A stretch of 64,000 bases of DNA from Lutimaribacter saemankumensis (lineage in GTDB: Bacteria; Pseudomonadota; Alphaproteobacteria; Rhodobacterales; Rhodobacteraceae), in the NCBI RefSeq assembly GCF_900100005.1, contig NZ_FNEB01000001.1:558001-622000 (forward strand), read 5' to 3'. The first letter of the stretch is position 1. Every line of letters starts with the position of its first letter. A program made the position numbers and the translations under genes. Shown piece by piece: positions 1 to 8,000 of this stretch. Below the pieces are notes generated by a model. That model was not told where the DNA came from. It did no database searches and saw nothing but the letters and a program-made list of their open reading frames with translations.

Positions 1-1
1 G

Positions 2-355
2 ACGATCTCGATCGCGGACAAGGCCGAGGCCGAAGATATCCTTCTGAACGATATTGGCGCCTATCTGGATGCGCTGCCCGAGGACGCGCAGGTGATGCTG
101 AAACTGACCCTGCCCGAACAGCCGAACCTATACAAACCGCTGGTCGAGCATCCGCGCGTGATGCGTGTCGTCGCGCTGTCGGGCGGCTATAGCCGCGACG
201 AGGCCAACGCCCGCCTGGCCCAGAACACCGGCATGATTGCCAGCTTCAGCCGCGCCCTGACCGAGGGTCTGAGCGCGCAGCAGTCCGACGAGGAATTCAA
301 CGCCACTATCGCGGCAGCCATCGACGGCATCTACGACGCATCGGTCGCGGGCTGA
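2..355 (+). CDS. fda: class I fructose-bisphosphate aldolase, 3' end only
   Basis: The reading frame is already open at the left edge, so only the C-terminal 117 residues are present. They resemble bacterial class I fructose-bisphosphate aldolase, which cleaves fructose-1,6-bisphosphate to glyceraldehyde-3-phosphate and DHAP through a Schiff-base lysine. The catalytic lysines would lie upstream of the window. Recognisable pieces are LTLPEQPNLYKPLVEHPRVM, VVALSGGYSRDEAN and the C-terminal FSRALTEGLSAQQSDEEF. The gene converges with the LysR gene after a 9-bp gap, with no clear terminator between them. The assignment is firm for the family; the start is not visible. Confidence 0.85.
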   Translation, partial: TISIADKAEAEDILLNDIGAYLDALPEDAQVMLKLTLPEQPNLYKPLVEHPRVMRVVALSGGYSRDEANARLAQNTGMIASFSRALTEGLSAQQSDEEFNATIAAAIDGIYDASVAG

Positions 356-364
356 TACCCGGCA

Positions 365-1315
365 TTATCCTGCGCCGCGGTCCTGCAGGACACGGCCCTT
401 GTAGGCCGATGCCACGACGTGATCGGCCGCGGCAAGGAACTGCTCGATCAGGCGCGGCCGTCCAAGGCTGCGCCGCCACGCCGCCCCAACCGTGCGGTAA
501 AGCCCGGCCCTGAACGGCACGACGACCACGTCACCATCGCTATGCGACAACTCGGACCGGGCATAAAGCGCCGGCAAAAGCGTCGCACCCATATTCATCG
601 CCACCATCTGCCGCAGGGCATCGAGGCTCGTGCCCTCGTATTCGCCGCGCATCCGCGCGCCGGTGTCCCGGCACAGCGCCGCAACCTGGCCATGCAAGGC
701 AAAGGACGGGTCCAACGCCAGCAGATCGACGCCCGACAGATCCGCATGATCGAGTTTTGCCTTCGCGGCCAACGGGTGGTCGGCCGCGACCGCCAGCAGC
801 AGCGGTTCGCGATAAAGCCTTCGCACGCTGAGATCGGCCGCCGCCAACGGCAATTGCGTGACGATCACGTCATGCCGACCGGCCAGCAAATCCTCGACTA
901 CATCGCGGGGCGGACCGTCGCGGGCCGCCAGTTTCAGATCGGGATGCGCCTCGTGCAGGTATTTGACCACGCCCGGCAGCATGTAAGGCCCGATCGTCGG
1001 GGTCGACCCCAGCCGCAGCGTACCCAACATACCCGATTGCAGCGACCGCGCCAGGCTGGTCATATCCTCGGTGCGCGACAGGATTTCGCGCGCGTGCCGC
1101 AACACTTCACGCCCGCCGGGCGTCAGGATGATGCCGCCGCGCCGCCGTTCGACAAGGCGCAGGCGCAACACCTCCTCCAACGCCGAGATTTGCAGGCTGA
1201 GCGATGGCTGGCTGATCCCGATCTTTTCCGCCGCGCGCCGATACTGGCCGCTATCGGCCAGCGCCACAAAATACCGCAACTGGCGCATCGAAGGCAGGTC
1301 GGCTTGCAGCGTCAT
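365..1315 (-). CDS. LysR family transcriptional regulator (OxyR-like subgroup)
   Basis: This is a 316-residue DNA-binding regulator with the usual LysR layout. A winged helix-turn-helix occupies about residues 8-68 (FVALADSGQYRRAAEKIGIS, QPSLSLQISALEE), followed by a periplasmic-binding-like effector domain from about residue 95 (LRLGSTPTIGPYMLPGVVKY). The sequence resembles the OxyR-like branch, but in the region of the OxyR redox pair only one cysteine is seen (VAALCRDTGARM), so a disulfide switch is doubtful. It is divergent from the DUF465 gene across about 100 bp, which should contain both promoters. The target genes are unknown; the neighbouring aldolase is convergent, not divergent. 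Confidence 0.88.
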   Translation of the reverse strand: MTLQADLPSMRQLRYFVALADSGQYRRAAEKIGISQPSLSLQISALEEVLRLRLVERRRGGIILTPGGREVLRHAREILSRTEDMTSLARSLQSGMLGTLRLGSTPTIGPYMLPGVVKYLHEAHPDLKLAARDGPPRDVVEDLLAGRHDVIVTQLPLAAADLSVRRLYREPLLLAVAADHPLAAKAKLDHADLSGVDLLALDPSFALHGQVAALCRDTGARMRGEYEGTSLDALRQMVAMNMGATLLPALYARSELSHSDGDVVVVPFRAGLYRTVGAAWRRSLGRPRLIEQFLAAADHVVASAYKGRVLQDRGAG

Positions 1316-1418
1316 TTATAGGAAAATCCTATGGATAAAAGATGAAGCTTTGGCTGAATATTTGCATTCCGCCTGCCCATATCAACCTTGCAAGTCGCCA
1401 ACGATTAGGGAGGTCGCG

Positions 1419-1673
1419 ATGAAAACCAAGGTTCTTGAGCGCGTGGCATCGGTTTCGGCACGGGTCAACGCCCTGAAAAACCGCAAATCCAAGCTTGAAG
1501 GCGAAATCGCCGCCGAAGAAGGGCGCCCCGCCCCCGACACTTTGCGGCTGCGCCACCTCAAGGCGCGCAAGCTGCTGATCCGCGATCAGCTTGCCCGCTA
1601 CGAAGGTGTGCTGCGCACGCTCCGGCCGCTGGCGGGTCACGTCGCCGCAAGGCAAAAGGGCGCAACGGGATAA
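1419..1673 (+). CDS. DUF465 (YdcH-like) small protein
   Basis: This 84-residue protein is predicted to be mostly helical. It carries the DUF465/YdcH-like signature: a charged helix (LKNRKSKLEGEIAAEEGRPA) followed by PDTLRLRHLKARKLLIRDQL. Family members are small, widespread and of unknown function. The ATG at 1419 is chosen because a GGGAGG Shine-Dalgarno sits just upstream. Its TAA stop overlaps the first codon (ATA) of a further coding-like stretch, which may have been co-translated with it. It is divergent from the LysR gene. Confidence 0.72.
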   Translation: MKTKVLERVASVSARVNALKNRKSKLEGEIAAEEGRPAPDTLRLRHLKARKLLIRDQLARYEGVLRTLRPLAGHVAARQKGATG

Positions 1674-1837
1674 GGCCGGACGATTACGCCCGCGCGGCGG
1701 CGCTGTTCCAGAGCCGCGACATCGACGAATTGTTCGAAGCTCTGACCGAGGATGCGCCGAACGGCCGCGCCGAACCGGACAAGCGGATCACGCGACTGCC
1801 GCCGCGCCTGCGGGTGATCGACGGCGGCAGGGCCTGA
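1670..1837 (+). pseudogene. coding-like stretch of 55 codons without a standard start codon
   Basis: This frame reads like a natural acidic small protein: RPDDYARAAALFQSRDIDEL, then LFEALTEDAP and a C-terminus RLPPRLRVIDGGRA before TGA. It is open back to about 1499 but contains no in-frame ATG, GTG or TTG. Its most likely former start is the ATA at 1670, which overlaps the TAA stop of the DUF465 gene (ATAA). That is where an ATGA overlap would normally be expected, so a single G-to-A change could have removed both the ATG and a TGA stop. Alternatives are a real non-canonical start or chance. The function is unknown. Confidence 0.4.
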
Positions 1838-1854
1838 ACGCCGGTTACGGGCAG

Positions 1855-3477
1855 TCAGGCCAGCCGCGCAAGGATTCCGTCGATATCTATGCCCGATACC
1901 GCGCCCGGCACATGGCCACGTTGCCCGTCCAGCCGCGTGGCGATGAACCCCTCGGCAACGGGGGTGTTTTCCAGCTCCAGCAGGAAAGCCGCGGCCAACA
2001 GGTTGGCCGCGCTTTCCGCAAACCACCGCGCCTCGGCCTCGGGCGGCAGTGCGGGCCAACGGTCCTGGTGGGCCTTCAGCGCGGCGTCATAGCGCGCATC
2101 GCGCCCAAGGTTCGATTGCAGCCGCGCCATCAGCGCCTCGGCGGCCAGCGGCTCCTTGACCAGCGTACGCAGGATGTCGAGGCAGATCACGTTGCCCGAC
2201 CCTTCCCAGATGCCATTCAGCGGCGCTTCGCGATAGAGCATCGGCATCGGCGTTTCCTCGATGTAGCCCATGCCGCCAAGGCATTCCATCGCCTCGACGA
2301 TCATCATCGGGGCGCGCTTGTTGGAAATGAACTTGGCCAGCGCCACGGATATGCGGGCAAAGGCGCGATCCGCCTCGGCCTGCCCGTCAAAGGCGCGCGC
2401 CGCCCCGAAGCCGAGCGCAAGCGCGGCCTCGGCCTCCAGCGTCAGGTCGGCCAGGACGCTGCGCATCAGCGGCTGGTCGATCAGCCGGCGCTGAAAGGCC
2501 GCGCGCCCCGACACCCACCAATGGGCCTCGGACAGCGCCGCGCGCATCAGCCCTGCCGGCGCCATCGCGGTATCGAGCCGGGTGTGATGCACCATTTCGA
2601 TGATCGTCTTGACGCCCTGCCCTTCGTCGCCCAGGCGAAAGGCGATGGCATCGTGATACTCGATCTCGGACGAGGCATTCGCCCGATTGCCCAACTTGTC
2701 CTTCAGGCGCATCAGGTGCATCGTGTTGCGCCCCTCGTCCAGCCAGCGCGGCACCAGGAAACAGGTCAGCCCGCCAGGGGCCTGCGCCAGGGTCAGGAAC
2801 CCGTCGCACATCGGCGCGGAACAGAACCACTTGTGCCCCCGCAGCCGGTAATGATCGCCCTCGGGCGTGGCGATGGTCGAATTGGCGCGCACGTCCGAAC
2901 CGCCCTGCTTTTCGGTCATCGCCATGCCCATCGTCGCCGCACGCTTGCCCGCCACCGGCGCGATCGCCGGATCGTAGGCCCGCGCCGTCAGCTTGGGCAC
3001 CCAGGTCTCGGCAAGCGCTGGATTCGCACTTAACGCGGGCACAGCGGCATAGGTCATGGTCAGCGGGCAGGAAATGCCCGGCTCGACCTGCGCCATGAAA
3101 TAGACCAGCGCCGCATGTGTTGCGTGCCCGCCGGCGTGACCTTCCCAGGCATGGGCGGCATAGCCATGCTCCATCCCCATCTGCATGATCGCGTGATAGC
3201 CCGGATGAAACTCGACCTCGTCACGGCGGCGCCCCGACCGGTCGAACAACTTCAGCCGCGGCGCATCGCGGCGGGCGTTCTCAGCGTGTTCCCACGCCTC
3301 GGCCGATCCGAAGGCCGCCCCGGCGCGCGCCAGCGCTTCGGCATCGGCGCCGGACCATTGCGCAGCCGCCCGCAGCGCCTGATCGCCATGCCACAGATCG
3401 CGGTCTCCGCGTGGCACCGGCTGGTTCATGACCTCATGTGTCGAAAGCGCGCTATGCGGGGCCGTGGTGTTGGGCAT
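1855..3477 (-). CDS. aidB: AidB-like acyl-CoA dehydrogenase family protein
   Basis: This 540-residue flavoprotein belongs to the AidB branch of the acyl-CoA dehydrogenase family. The branch uses FAD and has been linked to the alkylation response and to isovaleryl-CoA dehydrogenase activity. Diagnostic stretches are the N-terminal extension with FHPGYHAIMQMGMEHGYAAH, the flavin-site motif MGMAMTEKQGGSDVRANS, GHKWFCSAPMCDGFL and CLGGMGYIEE near the C-terminus. The length fits AidB (about 540) better than ordinary acyl-CoA dehydrogenases (about 380). The ATG at 3477 has an AAGGAGGACC ribosome site; 43 further upstream codons are open but look non-coding. It is divergent from the ftsB-like gene. 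No ada or alkB gene lies nearby, so its role is inferred. Confidence 0.87.
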   Translation of the reverse strand: MPNTTAPHSALSTHEVMNQPVPRGDRDLWHGDQALRAAAQWSGADAEALARAGAAFGSAEAWEHAENARRDAPRLKLFDRSGRRRDEVEFHPGYHAIMQMGMEHGYAAHAWEGHAGGHATHAALVYFMAQVEPGISCPLTMTYAAVPALSANPALAETWVPKLTARAYDPAIAPVAGKRAATMGMAMTEKQGGSDVRANSTIATPEGDHYRLRGHKWFCSAPMCDGFLTLAQAPGGLTCFLVPRWLDEGRNTMHLMRLKDKLGNRANASSEIEYHDAIAFRLGDEGQGVKTIIEMVHHTRLDTAMAPAGLMRAALSEAHWWVSGRAAFQRRLIDQPLMRSVLADLTLEAEAALALGFGAARAFDGQAEADRAFARISVALAKFISNKRAPMMIVEAMECLGGMGYIEETPMPMLYREAPLNGIWEGSGNVICLDILRTLVKEPLAAEALMARLQSNLGRDARYDAALKAHQDRWPALPPEAEARWFAESAANLLAAAFLLELENTPVAEGFIATRLDGQRGHVPGAVSGIDIDGILARLA

Positions 3478-3669
3478 GGTTTGGTCCTCCTTGCGGAAAG
3501 GATGGCAAAACCGCCGGCGCGCCACCAGCCTTACGCGGCGTATCAGCGGCAAACGGCCAAAAAACTTCACGCTTTTGAAAGAAGGGGGATTCACAGCGCG
3601 AATCACTTATGCCATTGTGCATGAAACGCGCCCGAAAGAGGCGCAGCACAAGGCAGTGACGGCAACACC

Positions 3670-3969
3670 ATGACGCGGCGCAAAACCCCGGCAATCGGCA
3701 TCCTGGCATTCTTTGTCGTGGCGTTCTCGATGGGCGCTTACTTTACCTTTGCAGCCGTGCAGGGCGATTACGGCTTGTTCCGCCGCGCTGAAATCCAAGC
3801 CGAAAGCGCAAACCTCCAGACCGAGCTGGACCGCCTCGAAGCGCAGGTCACGCGGATGGAAAACCTCACCCATCGCCTGTCCGACGACTACCTGGATCTT
3901 GATCTTCTCGACCAGCAGGCGCGCGATGTGCTGGGCCTTCTGCGTTCGGACGAAATCGTCATTCGCTGA
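3670..3969 (+). CDS. FtsB/DivIC family septum formation initiator
   Basis: This 99-residue bitopic membrane protein has one N-terminal transmembrane helix at about residues 9-28 (IGILAFFVVAFSMGAYFTFA). A periplasmic coiled coil follows, rich in leucine and charged residues (ESANLQTELDRLEAQVTRME). The C-terminal part (DDYLDLDLLDQQARDVLGLL) is typical of alphaproteobacterial FtsB-like proteins. FtsB acts with FtsL and FtsQ in the divisome. The gene lies about 155 bp upstream of pdhA. The start has only a weak ribosome site. Confidence 0.82.
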   Translation: MTRRKTPAIGILAFFVVAFSMGAYFTFAAVQGDYGLFRRAEIQAESANLQTELDRLEAQVTRMENLTHRLSDDYLDLDLLDQQARDVLGLLRSDEIVIR

Positions 3970-4079
3970 CGGCCAAGGCGCCGGACGCGCCGGTCCCCCC
4001 ACCCCTTCACCTTCGAAGAATGCCCGCAATCCCCACGCAGGAAATTCTTTCTCGCCAAGAGCGGCGCGATGCGATATGA

Positions 4080-4099
4080 ATAGTTTAACGCTAAACTAT
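4080..4099. promoter_or_regulatory. 20-bp perfect palindrome upstream of pdhA (candidate operator)
   Basis: ATAGTTTA and TAAACTAT are perfect 8-bp inverted arms around ACGC. The element is AT-rich in a GC-rich setting and ends 25 bp before the pdhA start codon, just before the ribosome site. This position fits a repressor site controlling the pdhABC operon. The cognate regulator is not identifiable from this window. Confidence 0.5.
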
Positions 4100-4124
4100 C
4101 GCCAATCGCCAAGGGAGGCGCAGC

Positions 4125-5135
4125 ATGGCTGCACGAAAAACCCAAGCAAAACCGAATGTTTCGGCGGATGAGCTGAAAAAGTTCTACCGCGACATGCTGT
4201 TGATCCGCCGATTCGAAGAAAAGGCCGGTCAGCTTTACGGCATGGGGCTGATCGGCGGTTTCTGCCACCTCTATATCGGTCAGGAAGCGGTTGTCGTCGG
4301 ACTCGAAGCCGTGGCCGAAGAAGGCGACAAGCGCATCACCACCTACCGCGACCACGGTCACATGCTGGCCTGCGGGATGGACGCAAAGGGCGTCATGGCC
4401 GAATTGACCGGCCGCGAGGGCGGCTATTCCAAGGGCAAGGGCGGCTCGATGCACATGTTCTCGAAAGAGAAGCATTTCTATGGCGGCCACGGCATCGTGG
4501 GCGCCAACGTCCCGCTTGGGGCGGGTCTTGCCTTCGCCGACAAGTACCTGGGCAACGACCGCGTGACATTCACCTATTTCGGTGACGGCGCCGCGAACCA
4601 GGGGCAGGTCTACGAAACCTTCAACATGGCCGCGCTCTGGGATCTTCCGGTGGTGTTCGTGATCGAGAACAACCAATACGCCATGGGCACTTCGCAGAAG
4701 CGGTCGACCTCGACCCCTGATATCCACACCCGAGGCGAGGCGTTCGGCATCCCCGGCGAGGCCGTCGACGGCATGGACGTTCTGGCGGTGCGCGACGCGG
4801 GCGCCAAGGCGGTGAAACACTGCCGCGCGGGCAAGGGCCCCTACATCCTGGAAATCAAGACCTACCGCTATCGCGGCCATTCCATGTCGGACCCCGCAAA
4901 ATACCGCACCCGCGAAGAGGTGCAGAAGATCCGCGAGGAAAAGGACGCCATCGAACATGTGCGCGACCTGCTGCTGCAGGGCAACCATGCGACCGAGGAT
5001 GACCTGAAAGCGATCGACAAGGAGATCAAGGCCATCGTGAACGAAAGCGCCGATTTCGCAAAGGAAAGCCCCGAACCCGCGCTCGATGAGTTGTGGACGG
5101 ACATTTACGCCGACGTGGCGCCGCAGAACGCGTGA
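4125..5135 (+). CDS. pdhA: pyruvate dehydrogenase E1 component, alpha subunit
   Basis: This 336-residue subunit belongs to the thiamine-diphosphate-dependent E1 enzyme that decarboxylates pyruvate and acetylates the lipoyl group of E2. The ThDP-binding motif starts at GDGAANQGQVYETFNMAALW and ends at VIENN. Other family hallmarks are LIRRFEEKAGQLYGMGLIGG, CHLYIGQEAV and YRYRGHSMSDPAKYRTREEV. The length is normal for alphaproteobacterial PdhA. The ATG at 4125 follows a GGGAGG ribosome site. It is the first gene of pdhA-pdhB-pdhC; pdhB begins 18 bp downstream. Confidence 0.96.
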   Translation: MAARKTQAKPNVSADELKKFYRDMLLIRRFEEKAGQLYGMGLIGGFCHLYIGQEAVVVGLEAVAEEGDKRITTYRDHGHMLACGMDAKGVMAELTGREGGYSKGKGGSMHMFSKEKHFYGGHGIVGANVPLGAGLAFADKYLGNDRVTFTYFGDGAANQGQVYETFNMAALWDLPVVFVIENNQYAMGTSQKRSTSTPDIHTRGEAFGIPGEAVDGMDVLAVRDAGAKAVKHCRAGKGPYILEIKTYRYRGHSMSDPAKYRTREEVQKIREEKDAIEHVRDLLLQGNHATEDDLKAIDKEIKAIVNESADFAKESPEPALDELWTDIYADVAPQNA

Positions 5136-5153
5136 CGGGAGGAGACAAAGACA

Positions 5154-6542
5154 ATGGCAACTGAAATCCTGATGCCCGCCCTCTCGCCCACGATGGAAGA
5201 AGGCACATTGGCCAAGTGGCTGGTCAAGGAAGGCGACGAAGTCAAAGCCGGCGACATCCTGGCCGAGATCGAAACCGACAAGGCCACGATGGAGTTCGAA
5301 GCGGTCGATGAAGGCACCATTGGCAAGATCCTGATCGAAGAAGGCACCGAGGGCGTGAAGGTCAACACTGCCATCGCCATGCTGCTGGACGAAGGCGAAA
5401 GCGCCGACGATATCGAAGCGCCATCTGCACCCGCGGCGTCGTCCGCGACCGCAGACGAAGCGGCACCCGCGCCCGCCGCGGCGAAAAGCGCCCCGCGCGA
5501 CGACTCCACCGCCGATGCGCCCCAGCCCGACCGCAGCCCTGACTGGCCCGAAGGCACGGAACTCAAGAAACAGACCGTGCGCGAGGCGCTGCGCGATGCC
5601 ATGGCCGAGGAAATGCGCCGCGACGACACTGTTTTCGTCATGGGTGAGGAAGTGGCCGAATACCAGGGCGCCTACAAGATAACGCAGGGTCTGCTGGACG
5701 AATTCGGCGGCAAGCGGGTGATCGACACGCCCATCACCGAACACGGCTTTGCCGGGGTCGGCGTCGGCGCGTCCTGGGGCGGTTTGCGCCCGATCGTCGA
5801 GTTCATGACATGGAACTTCGCGATGCAGGCCATCGACCAGATCATCAACTCGGCGGCCAAGACGCTCTATATGTCCGGCGGTCAGATGGGCAGCCCGATC
5901 GTGTTCCGCGGCCCCAACGGCGCAGCGGCGCGCGTCGCCGCCCAGCACAGCCAGGATTACGCCGCATGGTACGCGCAGATCCCCGGTCTAAGGGTGGTGA
6001 TGCCCTATTCGGCCTCGGACGCGAAGGGCCTGCTTAAATCGGCGATCCGCGACCCGAACCCGGTCGTGTTCCTGGAAAACGAGATCCTCTACGGCAAGTC
6101 CTTCGACGTGCCGGTGCTGGACGATTTCACCATCCCCTTCGGCAAGGCCCGTATCTGGCGCGAAGGCAGCGATGTGACCCTTGTCAGCTTTGGCATTGGC
6201 ATGACCTATGCGCTTGAGGCAGCCGAGAAACTGGCCGCAGACGGCGTCGAGGCCGAGGTGATCGACCTGCGCACGCTGCGCCCGATCGACTACGACACCG
6301 TACTGGCCAGCGTGATGAAGACCAACCGCTGCGTCACCATCGAAGAAGGCTGGCCCGTGGGGTCGATCGGCAACCATATCGGCGCGGTCATCATGCAGCG
6401 CGCGTTCGACTACCTCGACGCGCCGGTGGTGAACGTGACGGGCAAGGACGTGCCGATGCCCTATGCCGCCAACCTCGAACGCCACGCCCTGACCTCGGTC
6501 GACGAGGTGATCGCGGCGGTCAACCAAGTCACCTACCGCTAA
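5154..6542 (+). CDS. pdhB: pyruvate dehydrogenase E1 component, beta subunit, with N-terminal lipoyl domain
   Basis: This 462-residue E1-beta subunit has an added N-terminal lipoyl domain at about residues 1-80, with the lipoylated lysine in [11 protein letters not shown]. An Ala/Pro-rich linker (about residues 85-130) joins it to the transketolase-like E1-beta body ([55 protein letters not shown]). Such lipoyl-E1-beta fusions are known in alphaproteobacteria. A GGAGGAG-like site precedes the start. The lipoyl domain is nearly the same as that of the adjacent pdhC, suggesting intra-operon duplication or gene conversion. Confidence 0.96.
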   Translation: MATEILMPALSPTMEEGTLAKWLVKEGDEVKAGDILAEIETDKATMEFEAVDEGTIGKILIEEGTEGVKVNTAIAMLLDEGESADDIEAPSAPAASSATADEAAPAPAAAKSAPRDDSTADAPQPDRSPDWPEGTELKKQTVREALRDAMAEEMRRDDTVFVMGEEVAEYQGAYKITQGLLDEFGGKRVIDTPITEHGFAGVGVGASWGGLRPIVEFMTWNFAMQAIDQIINSAAKTLYMSGGQMGSPIVFRGPNGAAARVAAQHSQDYAAWYAQIPGLRVVMPYSASDAKGLLKSAIRDPNPVVFLENEILYGKSFDVPVLDDFTIPFGKARIWREGSDVTLVSFGIGMTYALEAAEKLAADGVEAEVIDLRTLRPIDYDTVLASVMKTNRCVTIEEGWPVGSIGNHIGAVIMQRAFDYLDAPVVNVTGKDVPMPYAANLERHALTSVDEVIAAVNQVTYR

Positions 6543-6554
6543 GGAGGACGCGCG

Positions 6555-7886
6555 ATGCCCACGGAAATCCTGATGCCCGCCCTGTCCCCCACGATGGAGG
6601 AAGGCACACTGGCGAAATGGCTGGTCAAGGAAGGCGACACCGTCAGCGCCGGTGACCTGCTGGCCGAGATCGAGACCGACAAGGCCACGATGGAATTCGA
6701 GGCGGTGGACGAAGGCACCATCGGCAAGATCCTCGTGCCCGAAGGCACCGAGAACGTAAAGGTCAACACCGCCATCGCCGTCCTGCTGGAAGAAGGCGAA
6801 AGCGCCGATGACATCGCCGGCGATGCCGGTGCCGCCAAACCCGAAGCCAAGGCAGCGCCCGCGGAAGGCGACAGCGATGAAAAGCCCGCTGCGGCCCCCG
6901 AGGCCGCCAGTGCCCCGCCCGCGCCGAAATCCGGCGATGGCGAACGCATATTTGCCTCTCCGCTTGCACGCCGCATCGCGGCCGACAAGGGTCTCGACCT
7001 AAGCCAGATTGCGGGCAGCGGCCCGCGTGGCCGGATCGTGAAGGCAGATGTAGAAAACGCCACGCCGGGCGCCCGCGCCGCGCAGGCGTCCGCGCGCGGC
7101 GATGCGGCCCCGGCGGCATCGGGCAGCGCCCCTGCCCCGGCTGCGGCGCCTGCCGGCCTCGCGACCGAAACCGTGCTGAAGATGTACGAGGGCCGCGACT
7201 ACGAGGAAATCAAGCTCGACGGGATGCGCCGCACCATTGCCGCGCGCCTGACCGAGGCCAAGCAGACCATTCCGCATTTCTACCTGCGGCGCGACATCCG
7301 CCTGGATGCGCTGCTGAAGTTCCGTTCCGAGCTGAACGCACAACTGGAACATCGCGGGGTCAAGCTCAGCGTCAACGACTTCATCATCAAGGCCTGCGCG
7401 CTGGCGCTGCAAGCCGTCCCCGCCGCCAACGCGGTCTGGGCGGGCGACCGTGTGCTCCAGATGAAGGCATCTGACGTGGCCGTGGCCGTGGCGATCGAAG
7501 GCGGGTTGTTCACGCCGGTCATTCAGGACGCCGAAACCAAGACGCTGTCTGCGCTGTCTTCGGCGATGAAAGACCTCGCCACCCGCGCCCGCGACCGCAA
7601 GCTGGCCCCGCATGAATACCAGGGCGGCAGTTTTGCGATCTCGAACCTGGGCATGTTCGGCATCGACAATTTCGATGCCGTGATCAACCCGCCGCACGGG
7701 GCGATCCTGGCGGTTGGTGCGGGCGTGAAGAAACCCGTCGTCGGCAAGGACGGTGAACTGGCCGTTGCAACGGCGATGAGCGTCACGCTCAGCGTCGATC
7801 ACCGCGTAATCGACGGCGCGCTCGGGGCGGAACTGCTGCAGCAGATCGTCGACAACCTGGAAAACCCGATGGCAATGCTGGCCTGA
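6555..7886 (+). CDS. pdhC: pyruvate dehydrogenase E2, dihydrolipoamide acetyltransferase
   Basis: This 443-residue E2 core transfers the acetyl group to CoA. It has one lipoyl domain (about residues 1-80, lysine in [11 protein letters not shown]), a flexible Ala/Pro linker, and a peripheral-subunit-binding domain at about residues 132-168 ([33 protein letters not shown]). The catalytic acetyltransferase domain follows, with the C-terminal active-site motif [16 protein letters not shown]. The gene starts 12 bp after pdhB with a GGAGG site. A terminator follows and no E3 (lipoamide dehydrogenase) gene comes next, so E3 must be encoded elsewhere. Confidence 0.96.
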   Translation: MPTEILMPALSPTMEEGTLAKWLVKEGDTVSAGDLLAEIETDKATMEFEAVDEGTIGKILVPEGTENVKVNTAIAVLLEEGESADDIAGDAGAAKPEAKAAPAEGDSDEKPAAAPEAASAPPAPKSGDGERIFASPLARRIAADKGLDLSQIAGSGPRGRIVKADVENATPGARAAQASARGDAAPAASGSAPAPAAAPAGLATETVLKMYEGRDYEEIKLDGMRRTIAARLTEAKQTIPHFYLRRDIRLDALLKFRSELNAQLEHRGVKLSVNDFIIKACALALQAVPAANAVWAGDRVLQMKASDVAVAVAIEGGLFTPVIQDAETKTLSALSSAMKDLATRARDRKLAPHEYQGGSFAISNLGMFGIDNFDAVINPPHGAILAVGAGVKKPVVGKDGELAVATAMSVTLSVDHRVIDGALGAELLQQIVDNLENPMAMLA

Positions 7887-7907
7887 TCGAACGACATGAT
7901 CCAAAAG

Positions 7908-7942
7908 CCGCCTCGCAGGGTACTGCGGGGCGGTTTTGTTTT
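7908..7942 (+). terminator. intrinsic terminator of the pdhABC operon
   Basis: An 11-bp stem (CCGCCTCGCAG paired with CTGCGGGGCGG, one T-G wobble) with loop GGTA is followed by TTTTGTTTT. It lies 21 bp after the pdhC stop. Confidence 0.88.
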
Positions 7943-8000
7943 CTGTCAGTTACTTACAGGGCGGTCCTGACCCATCGCGCCAGGGCAAGGTTGCGGCCGT

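Noticed and set aside
1591-3033. 480-codon plus-strand frame over aidB
   Set aside because: Mostly antisense of aidB; its Arg/Gly/His-rich composition is typical of a shadow frame.
3888-5948. 686-codon minus-strand frame across pdhA-pdhB
   Set aside because: Shadow of the pdh genes; composition rich in His, Arg, Gly and Val without recognisable motifs.
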